A DNA stretch of 64,000 bases from Cryptomeria japonica (lineage: Eukaryota > Streptophyta > Pinopsida > Cupressales > Cupressaceae). A program made the translations under genes and the position numbers. Within the stretch, counting starts at the first letter, position 1; each line of letters begins with the position of its first letter. Under the pieces are notes generated by a model. The model was not told the DNA's origin. It saw nothing but the letters and a program-made list of their open reading frames with translations, and ran no database searches. The DNA is taken from contig NC_081406.1 of the NCBI RefSeq assembly GCF_030272615.1, positions 401,898,939 through 401,962,938 of the forward strand, given 5' to 3'. This document shows, piece after piece, positions 1 to 10,861 of this stretch.

Positions 1-1400
1 GATTTTTCCTTCTTTGCATTGATTGTTTTTTCACATCCATATGTTTCCATCAATGCCAAAGGGAGAGATTGTTGGACATTGTTGCTGCTAGGATATGTTC
101 TGGTTATTGATTTCAACATATTCTCGTGATTGCAGACTAGTTTATTGGGATCATGGTTCAATATATGGAGTATTTCTAGTATCATTATATATTTTTGTAT
201 TGGTTTCAGTGATCCAGGAGCTTAATTGATCATATCATATGATCTATTTTACAGTTTGGTTCTTCTGATCAGTGCTTTGCAGAGTTTGATATTTCCTCCT
301 GTATGTTTTGGTGTTATCAGATCTTGAGTTGTATTTTGGGAGATTGTTTGGGATGTTCATGTGTATCTTCATTTCAGATGGTTCATGATTTGGTGCTCCA
401 CAAGTTATCTTTCCTCGTGGATTTTGTTATTGTTTGAGTGTTTTTGAGTTTCAAATGTTGATTGATGAAGATTTGATAAGTGGCATTGGTACAACTATTA
501 CAGATGATTCTAACATTCTTGCTAGTATTTCCTAATTTTTTCCTATTTGTTTTGATGATTTATATTGATCATTGTGCATGGTTTTAGTGTTTTGTTTATC
601 TGGTGGTGATGTTCATACTATATGAGACTTATTTGGTGGTGGAGTGTGTTGTGGTTGATCTTGGTGTGATTTTTGGTGGTGTTGTGTATTTGAGCATTTG
701 GTTTAGGTCTATGTTATGTCATATATATCATTATATTAGTTTAGTGGTTCTTGTATGTATCATGTGATATAATTTTTTAATTGTGAGTTGAGGGTTTGGC
801 CGATCTTGTAGTCAAGGTTGATGAATTGTATAAATAGGTCATAAAGTCATGTAAATTTTGTATCAGTGTTGTGTCTACATTATCAAATAATGGTAAAGGT
901 GCGAACAAGAAAGTACATCCTTTCACATTGTGATTGAGTAGAGATTGGAGTTTTGCAGAGAAGACAAATGTGCTTAACCAGAACTGTCATCAGGCATTTG
1001 CAGATGCTATTCTTTTAGTTCATTTGATTTTGGATTGTTGTCCAAATATTTTGTAAGTCAGTGAGACTTCCTTGTAAGGTAGTGAACCTTCACTAAGGGT
1101 TGTAACCTTCTGGCTTATTGTACTTTGAGCAGTGAGCTCTAGGCAGTGAGCCTGAATGCATGTACATTCCCCACTGTAATTATTTTCACATACTACTGCA
1201 GAGTATCATCTTATTGTGGGTAGGTTCCCACCATGATTTTTTCCTTAACTAGGTTTTCCACGTCAAAATCTTGGTATTTTGTGTTGTGCTAGAAATTTTC
1301 TAATCTTTGTTGTTGTTATAGTTAATAAGATTTTTATTTGAGGTTAAGTTTGATGATCTGGTGAAAACTGATTCACCCCCCTATTAGGTATGAGAAAAAT
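1..1400 (+). mobile_element. Element G: 3' end of a copia-type LTR retrotransposon
   Basis: Bases 1-69 are the last internal bases and end in a polypurine tract (caaagggagagat). An LTR beginning TGTTGGAC follows at 70. It carries blocks seen in the other copia-type LTRs here: 'gtgagctctaggcagtgagcc' style text near 1130-1150, the 'ggtgggaacc / ggttttccacg' block near 1215-1265, and a terminal 'ctgattcacccccctatta' near 1370-1388. The exact 3' end is unclear (about 1396-1405), because a short direct repeat follows. No primer site comes after it, so this is a 3' LTR. The coding part lies left of the window. Confidence 0.7.
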
Positions 1401-1777
1401 CCAATAACTTAGGGATCATTTGTTCAGAAAGGTATGAGAAAAATCCAATAACTTAGGGATGATCTGGTGAAAACTGATTTTTCTCATGAGTGTTGCCATC
1501 AATGGCAAAGGGGGAGATTGTTGGCAAATGCACACTCCAATGAGACATTATAGGTGACTGAAGGTTTTGTCATTGATGCCAACCTTACAATCCTATGACA
1601 CCGACAAGACAATTCACCAGCACCGGCAAAGACAGACTCTACACCGGTACAAAGACCACTGATAGCAAAAGGAAGCATACCGGCACAGAACCCGACAAGA
1701 ATTTTGTTTGTAATATATTTTGTTTATTATTGTAAAATCATTGTAAGCTGACTTGGAAAGTTGTAAAATGACTCATA

Positions 1778-1785
1778 TATATAAG
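1778..1785 (+). promoter_or_regulatory. TATA box of the B1 LTR
   Basis: TATATAAG lies about 260 bp into the LTR, where the U3/R promoter is expected. The inverted copies keep it as 'tatataaaag' (complement near 21534-21543) and 'tatataag' in B3 (near 58115), so it is a conserved LTR core promoter. Confidence 0.55.
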
Positions 1786-2271
1786 AGATCATTGTAGAAC
1801 ATTTTGGAACAGAAGGAAGGAAAAATATAGGCAAAATAAGGTAGACCTATTATGCGAATTATAGGCTAAGGGTTTATGTATGAAGCAGAGCTATAAACTG
1901 GTACTGGATCTAGCATAGTAGATGCTATTTTGAAGCAATATAAGACATTGGATTTATATAATCCATTTTGTAAGTCAGTGAGACTTCCCATTTTGTAATT
2001 GAGTAGTGAGCTCTAGGCACTTGGCCTTCCTGCATGTCCAGGCCCCTCTTGTAGCAGTAATATTCTCTTACTGGCCAATAAGTGAATATTATGGGTCACA
2101 AATCCTACCGAGGTTTTTCCCACACCGGGTTTCCTCGTTAAACTATTGTGTTATGGTGTGTTTTTCATGTGATTGTTGTTATCTTGGTTTATTGCATTAT
2201 TTCTTGTTTATCGATATTCAATATTAATATGTTCTACATGTTTTAAGTCAAGAAAATCAAATCACCGGTTA

Positions 2272-2301
2272 GATACTGATTCACCCCCCCCTCTTAGTAT
2301 C
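2272..2301 (+). other. LTR 3'-end hairpin, B1 copy
   Basis: GATACTGA (2272-2279) pairs with TTAGTATC (2294-2301) around a C-tract loop. One pair is G.U. The motif ends 13 bases before the LTR end and recurs in all the B, A and E LTRs. Confidence 0.6.
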
Positions 2302-2314
2302 TGTGGGAATCCTA

Positions 2315-3372
2315 AGAAAGACAACTGAGAGGGGGGGGGGGGGGTGAATCAGTTGTCTAATAAATTCAACCAAAAAACAACTTAACCAAGACTTAATTCT
2401 TAATACCGGTTAACCAAACTTTATGTTGATAGACAGTTTCAATAGTTAATAGCAATACCGGTAAAGATTAATGCATGAAACAGAAAGACAATAACATCCA
2501 CAACACATAACACCAATGTTTGTACATAGAAACCCTGTAAGGGGAAAAACCATGGTGGGAAGCCTTACGCACAATCAAATGATACTACTGCAAATAGCAT
2601 GTGTTTACAATATGGATTCTGCACATGCAGAAAGGCCAGCTGCCTAGAGCTCACTTCTCAATCACAAAATGAGAGTCACACTGACTACAATTGAATGGTT
2701 AAATCCAATGATAATGTACTGCACAAAATAACATCTTCATATGTTGGATTCAGTACCAGTGTAGTTCTGATTGCCTTCACAAAACCCTCCTTCAACCTTC
2801 AAATGATGTCTATGTGTATAGCTCTATTTATTTTTGCATATACTCTATTACAATTCTACTTCCCAATCGCATATCGATCTTACAAATAAGATCTTACATA
2901 TATACCATAACCTAAGACCATTTGAATAGGTCGGCTCACTAAAAGATATTACAATAAAATCAATTACAAACAAACAAATATCCGATGCATGATGTTGGCT
3001 CAATTCATTTACAATAATGATAAATCATCTCCATAACATGTCGTGCTGATCCAGAGTAGATAAGTCTGTCGGTGCTTATCCTGGACCTATTTGCCGGTAA
3101 CTGCAAATATGCAAACCTGAATAAACATTTAACCAAATTGCCAAAAAAAAGTGATAGAATAATGTCTTCGACATAACCAAGTAGTTTCCAAGTCTTTCCA
3201 AGTGTCGGTGAACAATATAATCTGTCGGTGAACCAAATACCAGTGTTTTGCATAAGTCTTTGTCTTGCCAGTGAACATAACCAAAATCTCCAAGTGCTGA
3301 TAAGTGTTGACAAGTAATGATAGGTGTTGACATCAATGACAAAACCATATCAACATATCCAAAATACTAACA
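2315..3372 (-). repeat. 3' LTR of element A
   Basis: About 1,058 bp, alignable along its length with 7963-9021. On the plus strand it ends 'aatactaaca' at 3372. Its other end carries a run of 14 G (2331-2344), against 7 G in the partner LTR. Confidence 0.88.
2320..2357 (-). other. LTR 3'-end hairpin, element A left copy
   Basis: GACAACTGA (2320-2328) is complementary to TCAGTTGTC (2349-2357), with a G14 tract in the loop. The partner LTR has GACAACTAA / TTAGTTGTC at 7977-7985 and 7999-8007, a paired change. Confidence 0.65.
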
Positions 3373-3762
3373 ATCACCCCCTTTGGCATTGATGGCAACA
3401 CAAGATGGAAAAACCATCAAAGTGCCAAAACAGAAATGCCAAAAACCAAAAACCAACGACCTCCCAAAGAGATCATTAACCAGAAATCAAAAATATATAA
3501 TATCATCTCACTCCAAAGTAATAATATCTCCCCTTAGGAATAATATGTGTTATCCATGTGTTTTTACATATCAATCTCTCCCCCTTTGACATCAAATGCC
3601 AAAGCAATACAAAACCAAATACAATTAGCTCAAAGAACTTATCACAAAATACCAACTCATTCAATATACCAACTACTCCCCCTGAGAAGTATCTCTCCTC
3701 ATCAAAACTGGAATAAAAGATTTCTCTGTTAATTCTACTGGTTGGTGACAAACATCAACTAT
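3373..3762 (-). other. Element A: polypurine tract and 3' untranslated part
   Basis: Immediately inside the 3' LTR the minus strand reads 'gccaaagggggtgat', the polypurine tract that primes plus-strand DNA synthesis. The remaining bases up to the RNase H stop have no coding signal I recognise. Confidence 0.7.
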
Positions 3763-4731
3763 CTAAGTCTCTACCGGTGGGGGTAGGACTCCAAGTTGCC
3801 CTCTAAGATACTCAAATGTTTCCTTAGGCAAAGGCTTTGTAAAAATATCTACAATCTGCTCTTTAGTATTCACATAAACCAATTTCACTTCTTTTGCTTC
3901 AACATTCTCCTTTAGAAAGTTCAGTTTGATAGAAACATGTTTAGTTTTAGAGTGAAGTACCGGGTTCTTTGATATATCAATTGCTACTGTATTGTCACAG
4001 TAAATAGTTATAGGTTCCTTGCAATTTACCTTTATGTCCTTCAACATTTGCTTGCTCCATAATACCTGTGTACAATTAGTTGTTGCTGCAACATATTCTG
4101 ATTTTGTTGTTGATAAACTTGTACAACTCTATTTCTTACTGAACCATGAAATTAGTCTGTTGCCAAGAAAAAATGCTCCGCCGGTGGTGCTTTTTCTGTC
4201 ATCCACATCTCCTGCCCAATTAGCATCTGTGTATGCATATAAGTCAAAATTTTCATCTCTAGGATACCATAAACCAAGATTTGTAGTGCCTTGTAGGTAC
4301 CGAAAAATCCTTTTCACTGCTGATTCATGATTTTCTTTAGGATTACTCTGAAATCTTGAAACAATACATACCGCATTCATAATATCAGGTCTTGTTTGTG
4401 TCAAATACAGTAAACCTCCTATCATTGATTTGCATCTAGTCGGATTAACAGGTGTAGATTCATCCTTCAAAGATAATTTATCATTTGTAGTCATAGGTGT
4501 GCTTACTAGTTTACAATTCTCCATGCCAAATTTCTTTAGTAATTCCTTCAAGTACTTAGATTGACATAGGAATATACCTTTATCAGTCTGTGAAATATGC
4601 AATCCTAAAAAGAATTTTATCTCTCCAATCATAGACATTTCAAATTCTTGCTGCATTTTGTTAGAAAAGTCTTTACACAAATCATCTTCTCCTCCAAATA
4701 TTATATCATCAACAAAAAATTCAATAACCAA
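3763..4731 (-). pseudogene. Element A pol: C-terminal RT and RNase H
   Basis: 4731-4129 encodes the second half of a copia reverse transcriptase, with the catalytic pair in FVDDIIFGG (residues 6-14; the family usually has YVDD) and the KFFLGLHI and CQSKYLKELLKKFGM motifs. It runs into RNase H with the copia signatures TRPDI and YTDANWAGD. The frame breaks near 4130-4050 and resumes at 4047-3763 with DNTVAID, HSKTKH and KEQIVDIFTKPLP, the normal end of copia pol. The family function is to copy element RNA into DNA and remove the RNA strand; this copy cannot make an intact enzyme. Confidence 0.9.
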
Positions 4732-5609
4732 GATGTCATCATTAGTTACTTTTTAGTATAAATTGTTGTCTGCATTACCTTTTGTGTAACCAAGCTTCAA
4801 AAAATATTTGTTTAATCTTGCATATCAAGCTCTAGGAGCTTGTTTCAATCCATATAAAGCTTCCCTTAACCTGCAAACCATGTCTTTGTTATCTGTCTAA
4901 GAAAATCCATCAGGTTGCTCAATGTAAACTTCTTCTTTAAGATCTCCATTCAGAAATGGACATTTAACATCCATTTGATATACTTTATAGTTCTTGTGTG
5001 CTGCAAAAGAAAATAAAAGTCTTACTACCTCAATTCTAGCTACATGCAAATGTTTCATTGTAATCAATTCCTTCTTTCTGAGAACATCCCTTACACACCA
5101 ATCTTTCTTTGTTTCTAATTACTATGCCATCTTCATTGTTTACTTCTAAAAACCCATTTAGTTCCAATTACATTTTTGTCTTTAGGTCGGGGAACTAATG
5201 ACCAAGTGTTATTCCTTTCAATTTGTTCCAATTCATCTTCCATTGCTTTAATCCAATATTTATCTTCACATGACTCATTAATTGATGTAGGTTCAATTTG
5301 AGAAATAAGACATACCTCCTCATTTGCCAATCTTCCTCTAGTCATAACTCCTTGAAATTTGTTTCCAATTATCTGATCTTCAAAATGATTCAATCTTACA
5401 TACCAAGGTGTTTTTGCTTGTTGTTGTTCTTCAATGATTGTTGAATATCTAGGTGATGTTGGTGTAACTGGATAACCATTCTGTACTGGTGTATTCACAG
5501 TAGGTTCATTTGTGATTATCTCTATTGCCGGTTTGGAGTTTGTGTACCTTAAATTTCCTCTAAACTGTTCATCAATCTTTACATTTGCACTCTCAAAAAT
5601 CTTCTGCAA
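4732..5609 (-). pseudogene. Element A pol: integrase tail and N-terminal RT, frameshifted
   Basis: 5609-5133 reads through a variable linker into the start of RT (WIKAMEDELEQIERNNTWSL, then VIGTKWVFR). From 5130 to 4732 the RT core is recognisable only in pieces across frames, for example sense text for the 'QPDGF' and 'GLKQAPRA' regions, with an in-frame stop near 4890. The frame carrying the catalytic DD resumes in the next entry. Broken copy. Confidence 0.8.
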
Positions 5610-5768
5610 TCTCTTGTTAAAACATCTGTATGCCTTGCTCTTAGATGAATAACCAAGAAATATTCCTTCATCACTTCTAGGATCAAATTTGCCAATATAC
5701 TCATCTCCTCTAATATAACATTTACTTCCAAATATTCTGAAATATTTAAGAGTAGGAGTATTACCAAA

Positions 5769-6518
5769 TCATAGTTCATGTGGGGTCTTACCGGTTTCTC
5801 CTCTAATGTGAACTCTGTTGAATGTGTAAACAACTGTATTGAACACTTCTCTCCAATATATTTGAGGTAGATTTTCTTCTAATATCATACTTCTAGCTGC
5901 ATCCAAGATAGTTCTGTTTTTCCTTTCCACAACTCCATTCTGTTGGGGTGTCCGAGGTGTTGACAACTGTCTTCTGATCCCATTCACTCCACATAATGCA
6001 TTAAATTACTTATATGTGAACTCACCTCCTTGATCTGATCTCAAACATTTGATTTTCTTGTCAGTTTCATTTTCTACCATCACCTTGAATAGTTTGAATT
6101 TCCCAAATGCTTTAGATTTTTCTCTAAGAAAAGTAACCCAACACATTCTAGAATAGTCATCAATGATTAGCATAAAATATCTATCTACTTGTATACTTCT
6201 AGTTCTTGCTGGACCACATAAATCATTATGAATTAAATCAAGAATATTGTTAGACTTCTCTAGAATACTCTTGAAAGATTCTCTAACTTGCTTTCCAAAT
6301 TGACATTCCTTACATACCAGATTGTGAGGTTTAACAATCTTAGGTAAATCTCTAACTGCCTTGGTAGTACTGATTTTCACAATGCAATCAAAATTTACAT
6401 GACAAAGTCTCTTATGCCATAACCAACTTTCATCAATATGTGCAATCAAACATGCTTTCTCATTATTGTTTAAATGAAAGATATTACCTCTAGTCTGATT
6501 ACCGGTTGCAATTTCCAA
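5769..6518 (-). pseudogene. Element A pol: GAG-pre-integrase zinc finger and integrase core
   Basis: 6518-6006 contains the HHCC-type finger (WLWHKRLCHVNFDCI, then LVCKECQFGKQ) and the first two catalytic acids of the DDE integrase (HNDLCGP and LRSDQGGEF). A stop near 6003 separates this from 5987-5769, which has TPQQNGVVERKNRTI with the catalytic glutamate. Integrase joins element DNA to the chromosome. All three catalytic acids remain, but a stop splits them. Confidence 0.88.
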
Positions 6519-6563
6519 ACCAGTTTTGTTTAAGATTTTGCATTTGCCACTCTTGAATTGTAA

Positions 6564-6875
6564 CTAAAATCTTTTCTCAACTAATTGGCCAACACTCAAA
6601 ATATTATGCTTCAAACCTTCAACATAGTAAACATTATCAGTATTGTGCTTACCATCAAAAGATATAGTTCCTTTTCCTTTGATCAAACAAGGTTTGTCAT
6701 CTCCAAATCTTACTATACCTTCATTGTATTCCTGAAAGGTTAAGAATTTACTCTTATCTCCAGTCATATGATGTGCACATCCTGAATCAATAATCCATTC
6801 ATCCTTATCTTCAACTTTAGCTTCCAGGGCCTGCTTACTGGTTGAATAGTACGTGTCAGTTGATCTTAGCAACAA
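6564..6875 (-). pseudogene. Element A pol: aspartic protease region
   Basis: WIIDSGCAHHMTG gives the DSG active site of copia protease. It is followed by the typical KGKGTI and GLKHNILSVGQL text before integrase. The reading frame is shifted one base relative to gag, whose stop is at 6883. A stop near 6563 separates it from the integrase segment. Confidence 0.85.
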
Positions 6876-6882
6876 AAGACCA

Positions 6883-7905
6883 TCAATTGTCTACTAGATC
6901 CTCATCAGAATCATCAGTAACTCCTTCATCAACATAACAACAAGATTTGTCTCTATTCTTCTTGAATTTGTATTTCTGATAGTCAGGGTTAGGCTTATAT
7001 GTTCTTTTAGCTTCTTCTCTTAATCTTGCATGTCTATTAGGACATCTAGATGCCATATGACCAATATTATTGTAGTTAAAACATTTAAAGGGTGCTTTAC
7101 CTTCATAGTTACTTCCAATAGGACCTTTAGGCATTTTCCTTACAAATAGTGCGTCAAGTTCTTCATTTTCTCTCTTGCTTTCTTCAAGTTCTCTTACATA
7201 GAAGGCTTTCCAATCAGATTTATCAGAAAATGATGATGATGCTATAGTTGATGATGATGCCTTGAAAGCTATATCTGTCTTGATAGTAGTAACAGGACCA
7301 AATTCCTCAAGCTCAAAATCTGAAAGTTTTCCAACCAAAGTGTCTCTAGATACTAATGCATTAGGCATTGTTCTCAATTCATTTATAGTTATAACTTTCA
7401 TTTTATATGTCGGTGGCAAAGCTCTTAAAACTTTAGAAACAATGTCATCTTCACTTAAGGTTCCTCCACAACATTGTATACCCAAAACAATTTCATTTAC
7501 TCTTTCCATAAAAGAAGAAATTCTTTCTTCTTCTTCCATTTTCAGACTTTCATACCTGACCCGGAAGCATTCAAGTTTTGCAATTTTGACTGTGGAATCT
7601 CCTTCATTCAATGTTTCCATTTTGTCCCAAATATCTTTAGCAATAGATCTATCTGACAATCCCATGACTTGCTGATCAGACAATGCGCTCAAAAGTGCTT
7701 CTCTTGCTTTGCAATAATTTTCTTCATCCTTTCCCAAGGTTGGTGGATTAGGTTGGCCGGGAGTAGGACCAGTATAACCATTATTGGTAAGCTCCCATAT
7801 ATCCTTTCCAATGCAATTCAAGTGTGTCTCCATCCTGATCTTCCATATGCCATAGTTAGTTCCATCAAGTTTCAGACTGTCCTTCCTAATATAGTTGGTA
7901 GACAT
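6883..7905 (-). CDS. gag: Element A gag (copia nucleocapsid/capsid)
   Basis: 340 residues, open from an ATG at 7905 that lies 44 bases inside the primer site, as expected for copia. The N-terminus (KLDGTNYGIWKIRMETHL) and the IAKDIWDKMETL / KLECFRVRYESLKM blocks are the UBN2-type copia gag fold that forms the particle. Near residues 275-290 a zinc knuckle reads CFNYNNIGHMASRC, with the second Cys of CCHC replaced by Tyr, so RNA binding by this copy is doubtful. In most copia elements gag continues in frame into pol; here it ends in TGA at 6883-6885 and pol is in another frame. That may be decay rather than a programmed shift. Confidence 0.88.
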   Translation of the reverse strand: MSTNYIRKDSLKLDGTNYGIWKIRMETHLNCIGKDIWELTNNGYTGPTPGQPNPPTLGKDEENYCKAREALLSALSDQQVMGLSDRSIAKDIWDKMETLNEGDSTVKIAKLECFRVRYESLKMEEEERISSFMERVNEIVLGIQCCGGTLSEDDIVSKVLRALPPTYKMKVITINELRTMPNALVSRDTLVGKLSDFELEEFGPVTTIKTDIAFKASSSTIASSSFSDKSDWKAFYVRELEESKRENEELDALFVRKMPKGPIGSNYEGKAPFKCFNYNNIGHMASRCPNRHARLREEAKRTYKPNPDYQKYKFKKNRDKSCCYVDEGVTDDSDEDLVDN

Positions 7906-7948
7906 TGGATCTCCTCAAGCTATTAAACTTCTGCAAAAAGAGGACTAC

Positions 7949-7962
7949 GCTCTGATACCAAT
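7949..7962 (-). other. Primer binding site of element A
   Basis: The minus strand reads ATTGGTATCAGAGC directly after the 5' LTR. It is complementary to the 3' end of plant initiator methionine tRNA, the standard copia primer. Confidence 0.9.
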
Positions 7963-9021
7963 TGATAGGTCCCAATGACAACTAAGAGGGGGGGTGAATT
8001 AGTTGTCTAATAAATTCAACCAGAAAATAACTTAACCAAGACTTAATGCTTAATACCGGTAAACCAAACTTTATGCCAGTAGACAGTTTCAACAGTTAAT
8101 AGTAGTACCAGTAAAGATTAATGCATGAAACAGAAAGACAATAACATCCACAACACATAACACCAATGTTTGTATGTGAAAACTGTGTAAGGGGAAAATC
8201 CACGATGGGAAGCCTTACCCACAATCAAATGATACTACTGCAGATAGTATGTGTTTACAATATGGATTCTGCACATGCAGAAAGGCTAGCTGCCTAGAGC
8301 TCACTGCTCAATCACAAAATGAGAGTCACACTGACTACAATTGGATGGTTAAATCCAATAATAATGTACTGCACAAAATAGCATCTTCATATGCTGGATT
8401 TAGTACTGGTGTAGTTTTGATTACCTTCATAAAACCCTCCTTCAACCTTCAAATGATGTGTGCGTGTATAGCTCTATTTATTTTCGCATATACTCTATTA
8501 CAATTCTACTTCCCAATTGCATATCGATCTTACAAATAAGATCTTACATATATACCATAACCTAAGACCAATTGAATAGTTCAGCTCACTAAAAGATATT
8601 ATAATAAAATCAATTACAAACAAATAAATATCCGATGCATGATGTTGGCTCAATGCATTTACAATAATGATAAATCATCTCCATAACATGTCATGCTGAT
8701 TCAGAGTAGATAAGTCTGTCAATGCTTATCCTGGACCTATTTGCCGGTAACAACAAATGGAAACCCGAATAAATATTTAACCAAATCGCCAAAACAAAGT
8801 GATAGAATAATGTCTTTGACATAACCAAGTAGTTTCCAAGTCTTTTCAAGTGCCGGTGAACAATATAATCTGTCGGTGAACCAAATACCAGTGTTTTGCA
8901 TAAGTCTCTATCTTACTGGTGAACATAACCAAAATCTCCAAGTGCTGATAAGTGTTCACAAGTAATGACAGGTGTTGAAATCAATGACAAAACCATATCA
9001 ACATATCCAAAATACCAACAC
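7963..9021 (-). repeat. 5' LTR of element A
   Basis: 1,059 bp, bounded by TG...CA on the minus strand (TGTTGGTATT ... CCTATCA) and followed by the primer site. It contains the C-tract hairpin at 7977-8007 and the shared 'ggggaaaatccacgatggga' block at about 8190-8210. Confidence 0.88.
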
Positions 9022-10861
9022 CGCATCTCCCCCCCCCCCGCTCTTAGTTTTCCTTCATTGTTGTTTCCAACACCCACATGGCTTTTGAATTCTCAGTGGA
9101 CCTTTGTGTCCTTTTAGGTAATTCTTTTTCTTTTTGGATCATATTTTTCTTTGTTTTAACATGTCGATTAGATTGGACATGTTGATCCTTGACTGTATGT
9201 GGATTGCTAGACTTATAACTTTTATGCTTAGTATCCAAATTGCTTGGAGGAGGAAAGAAATGTATCGATGAATGGGGATGAAATAAAGGTCATTTGGATG
9301 GATGTAAGGTGCTCAAATATGTGTGCCTTTACTAATTTGGAATAGGGGATGACGGGATATAAGGACCTAAAATGGATGGAAGGGATAAAGGAGAAGGCAT
9401 GTACTTGGACTTAAGTCTGGTAGGGATACCAATGTCTTGAGGAATGTTACTGAAGCCATGACCATTAGGATATTATTTAACATTGAATAGTTCTTTCTTG
9501 TGAAGGTCTACCCCTTTGCCTTTATGAATATGTTGACTTGTAGAATACTCTTTGCTTTGGGAAGAAGAAATGAGTCCATTATGAGGTGGATATGATATGG
9601 GAGAAATGACGGGATCATGAAGTGGATTAGAATGGACCAAAGTGGAGGAACCCATTATGCATGTAGGGGGTTCATGGACATCTTGCACCAATATGTTAAA
9701 ATCATGAGGGGGATCAAGATCAATGACAAGCTCTTCATGAGATCGAATAGAAGGAATAATGGGATCATCAAAAGAGATGAGATGTTGGAGTGTATATGGA
9801 GGATTAGGACATGGATATGGAGGGATGATAGGATCTTGTGGTGGACATGAAGTTGAAAGGATAATTTGATCTTGACAAGGAGGAATATCATTAGATTCCT
9901 CTTTAAAGGTACTATGCTCTTGACTTTAAATGGGATCATTAGGAATGATGGAAGGGATATCTTGATCTTGCTCAGGGAGTGGAATGTCAATGAGATTTTG
10001 GATAGGATGGACAGTGATAGGGGGATCATCAAAGGAAATGAGATCTTGGTCAAATAGGACAAAGTTGATATTTAATCATGGAATTATCTAATAAAAAATG
10101 GAATAACTTCTAATTTCCTATGAAATCAAATCTATGACTAAATGATAGAAAATGAATCTATTTTACGCTTGCAAGAAATAAAACCTATGTTATAATTGCA
10201 AGAATTAAAATTTATTTTAACAAACATTAAAGCAACTAAATTCCATGAGTTAATCTAACAATGTGTTTTCTCTTTTCTTAATCCCAAATTTGTCATCTTT
10301 CTAACTATTGTGAAAACAAAATCTGGTTATTGGAAAGAAACTAAGTGAATATGGAAAACTGAAACTTCTTTAACATTCACCTAATGAAACAATATCTACA
10401 TGAGAAATAAATAACTAGAACTTATGGAATCAAATTCTTAATCTAATCAAAATACATCATCATATAAACTAAATAATATGAAATCAATTTCAATGTACAA
10501 AACTGAACATGTAAAAGAAATAATAGAAGGATCACCCCCCTTCAGTTGAGCGGGGCCTACTCTTCCTTTGGTGGGATCTGAAACACAAGAGTTATTAGAT
10601 CAGGTTCTGATTTTTATTTAAATGTGCTTCCAATAGGAAGTGAAACAAAATTGTTGGTTACAAAATATGGGACTCTACTACTGGCTAACTTATTGACTAA
10701 TTTCCTATTACATTCTACAGAAATCAATGAGATATTTATACATATCCTTTATTAAAATTAAAACTACAGTTACCCACTTAAAACAGAGTAACGATTAAAA
10801 AACTGAACTAGAGAAAACTTAATATCAAACTATCAAACTTTAGGAGGAAGTTAATGTTCTA
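9022..10861. mobile_element. Fragment related to the interior of element D
   Basis: This stretch lies between A and E and has no gene I can name. About 9300-10080 resembles the inside of element D at 49900-50520. Both have a 'gtgtgccttt' start, 'aaggaccta.aatggatggaagggat', and many 'gggatcat' and 'gatcttgatct' words. On the minus strand they would encode Pro/Ser/His-rich low-complexity protein (one 72-residue frame at 9473-9691 is open). 10080-10560 is AT-rich with no signal; 10560-10861 shows nothing recognisable. A C11 run sits at about 9030. I read it as debris of a second D-type element, broken on both sides. Confidence 0.5.

Larger units (their letters stand above)
1406..2314 (+). mobile_element. 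Element B1: 3' end and LTR of a B-type copia-like element
   Basis: The polypurine tract 'aaagggggagat' at about 1507-1518 is followed by an LTR at 1519-2314 that starts TGTTGGCA. It ends in the C-tract hairpin and 'gtgggaatccta'. The same LTR occurs inverted at 21014-21823, 26767-27562 and 57580-58363. The 30 or so bases before the polypurine tract (ctcatgagtgttgccatc) match the 3' internal end of B2. Element A starts immediately after the LTR, so the true terminus and target duplication are lost. The element is probably old, since its interior is replaced on the left by G. Confidence 0.75.
2315..9021 (-). mobile_element. Element A: Ty1/copia retrotransposon, degraded but both LTRs present
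   Basis: The element is 6.7 kb and reads on the minus strand: 5' LTR 7963-9021, primer site 7949-7962, gag 6883-7905, pol remnants 3763-6882, polypurine tract near 3373-3385, 3' LTR 2315-3372. The order protease, integrase, RT, RNase H is that of Ty1/copia. Pol has many stops and frameshifts, and the LTRs differ at several bases per 100, so the copy is old and inactive. No target duplication is visible: the left LTR has lost its first bases where it abuts B1. It is the only element in the window with recognisable copia pol, so it is the best model for the enzyme source of the pol-less elements. Confidence 0.92.

Noticed and set aside
6870-6900. Programmed frameshift between gag and pol of element A
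   Set aside because: The frames differ and gag ends in TGA, but no slippery site is clear and pol is broken elsewhere, so simple decay is likelier.
9655-10062. 135-codon Leu/Ser/Ile-rich frame that looks membrane-like
   Set aside because: It is an off-frame reading of low-complexity DNA. The neighbouring frame gives the Pro/Ser text shared with element D.
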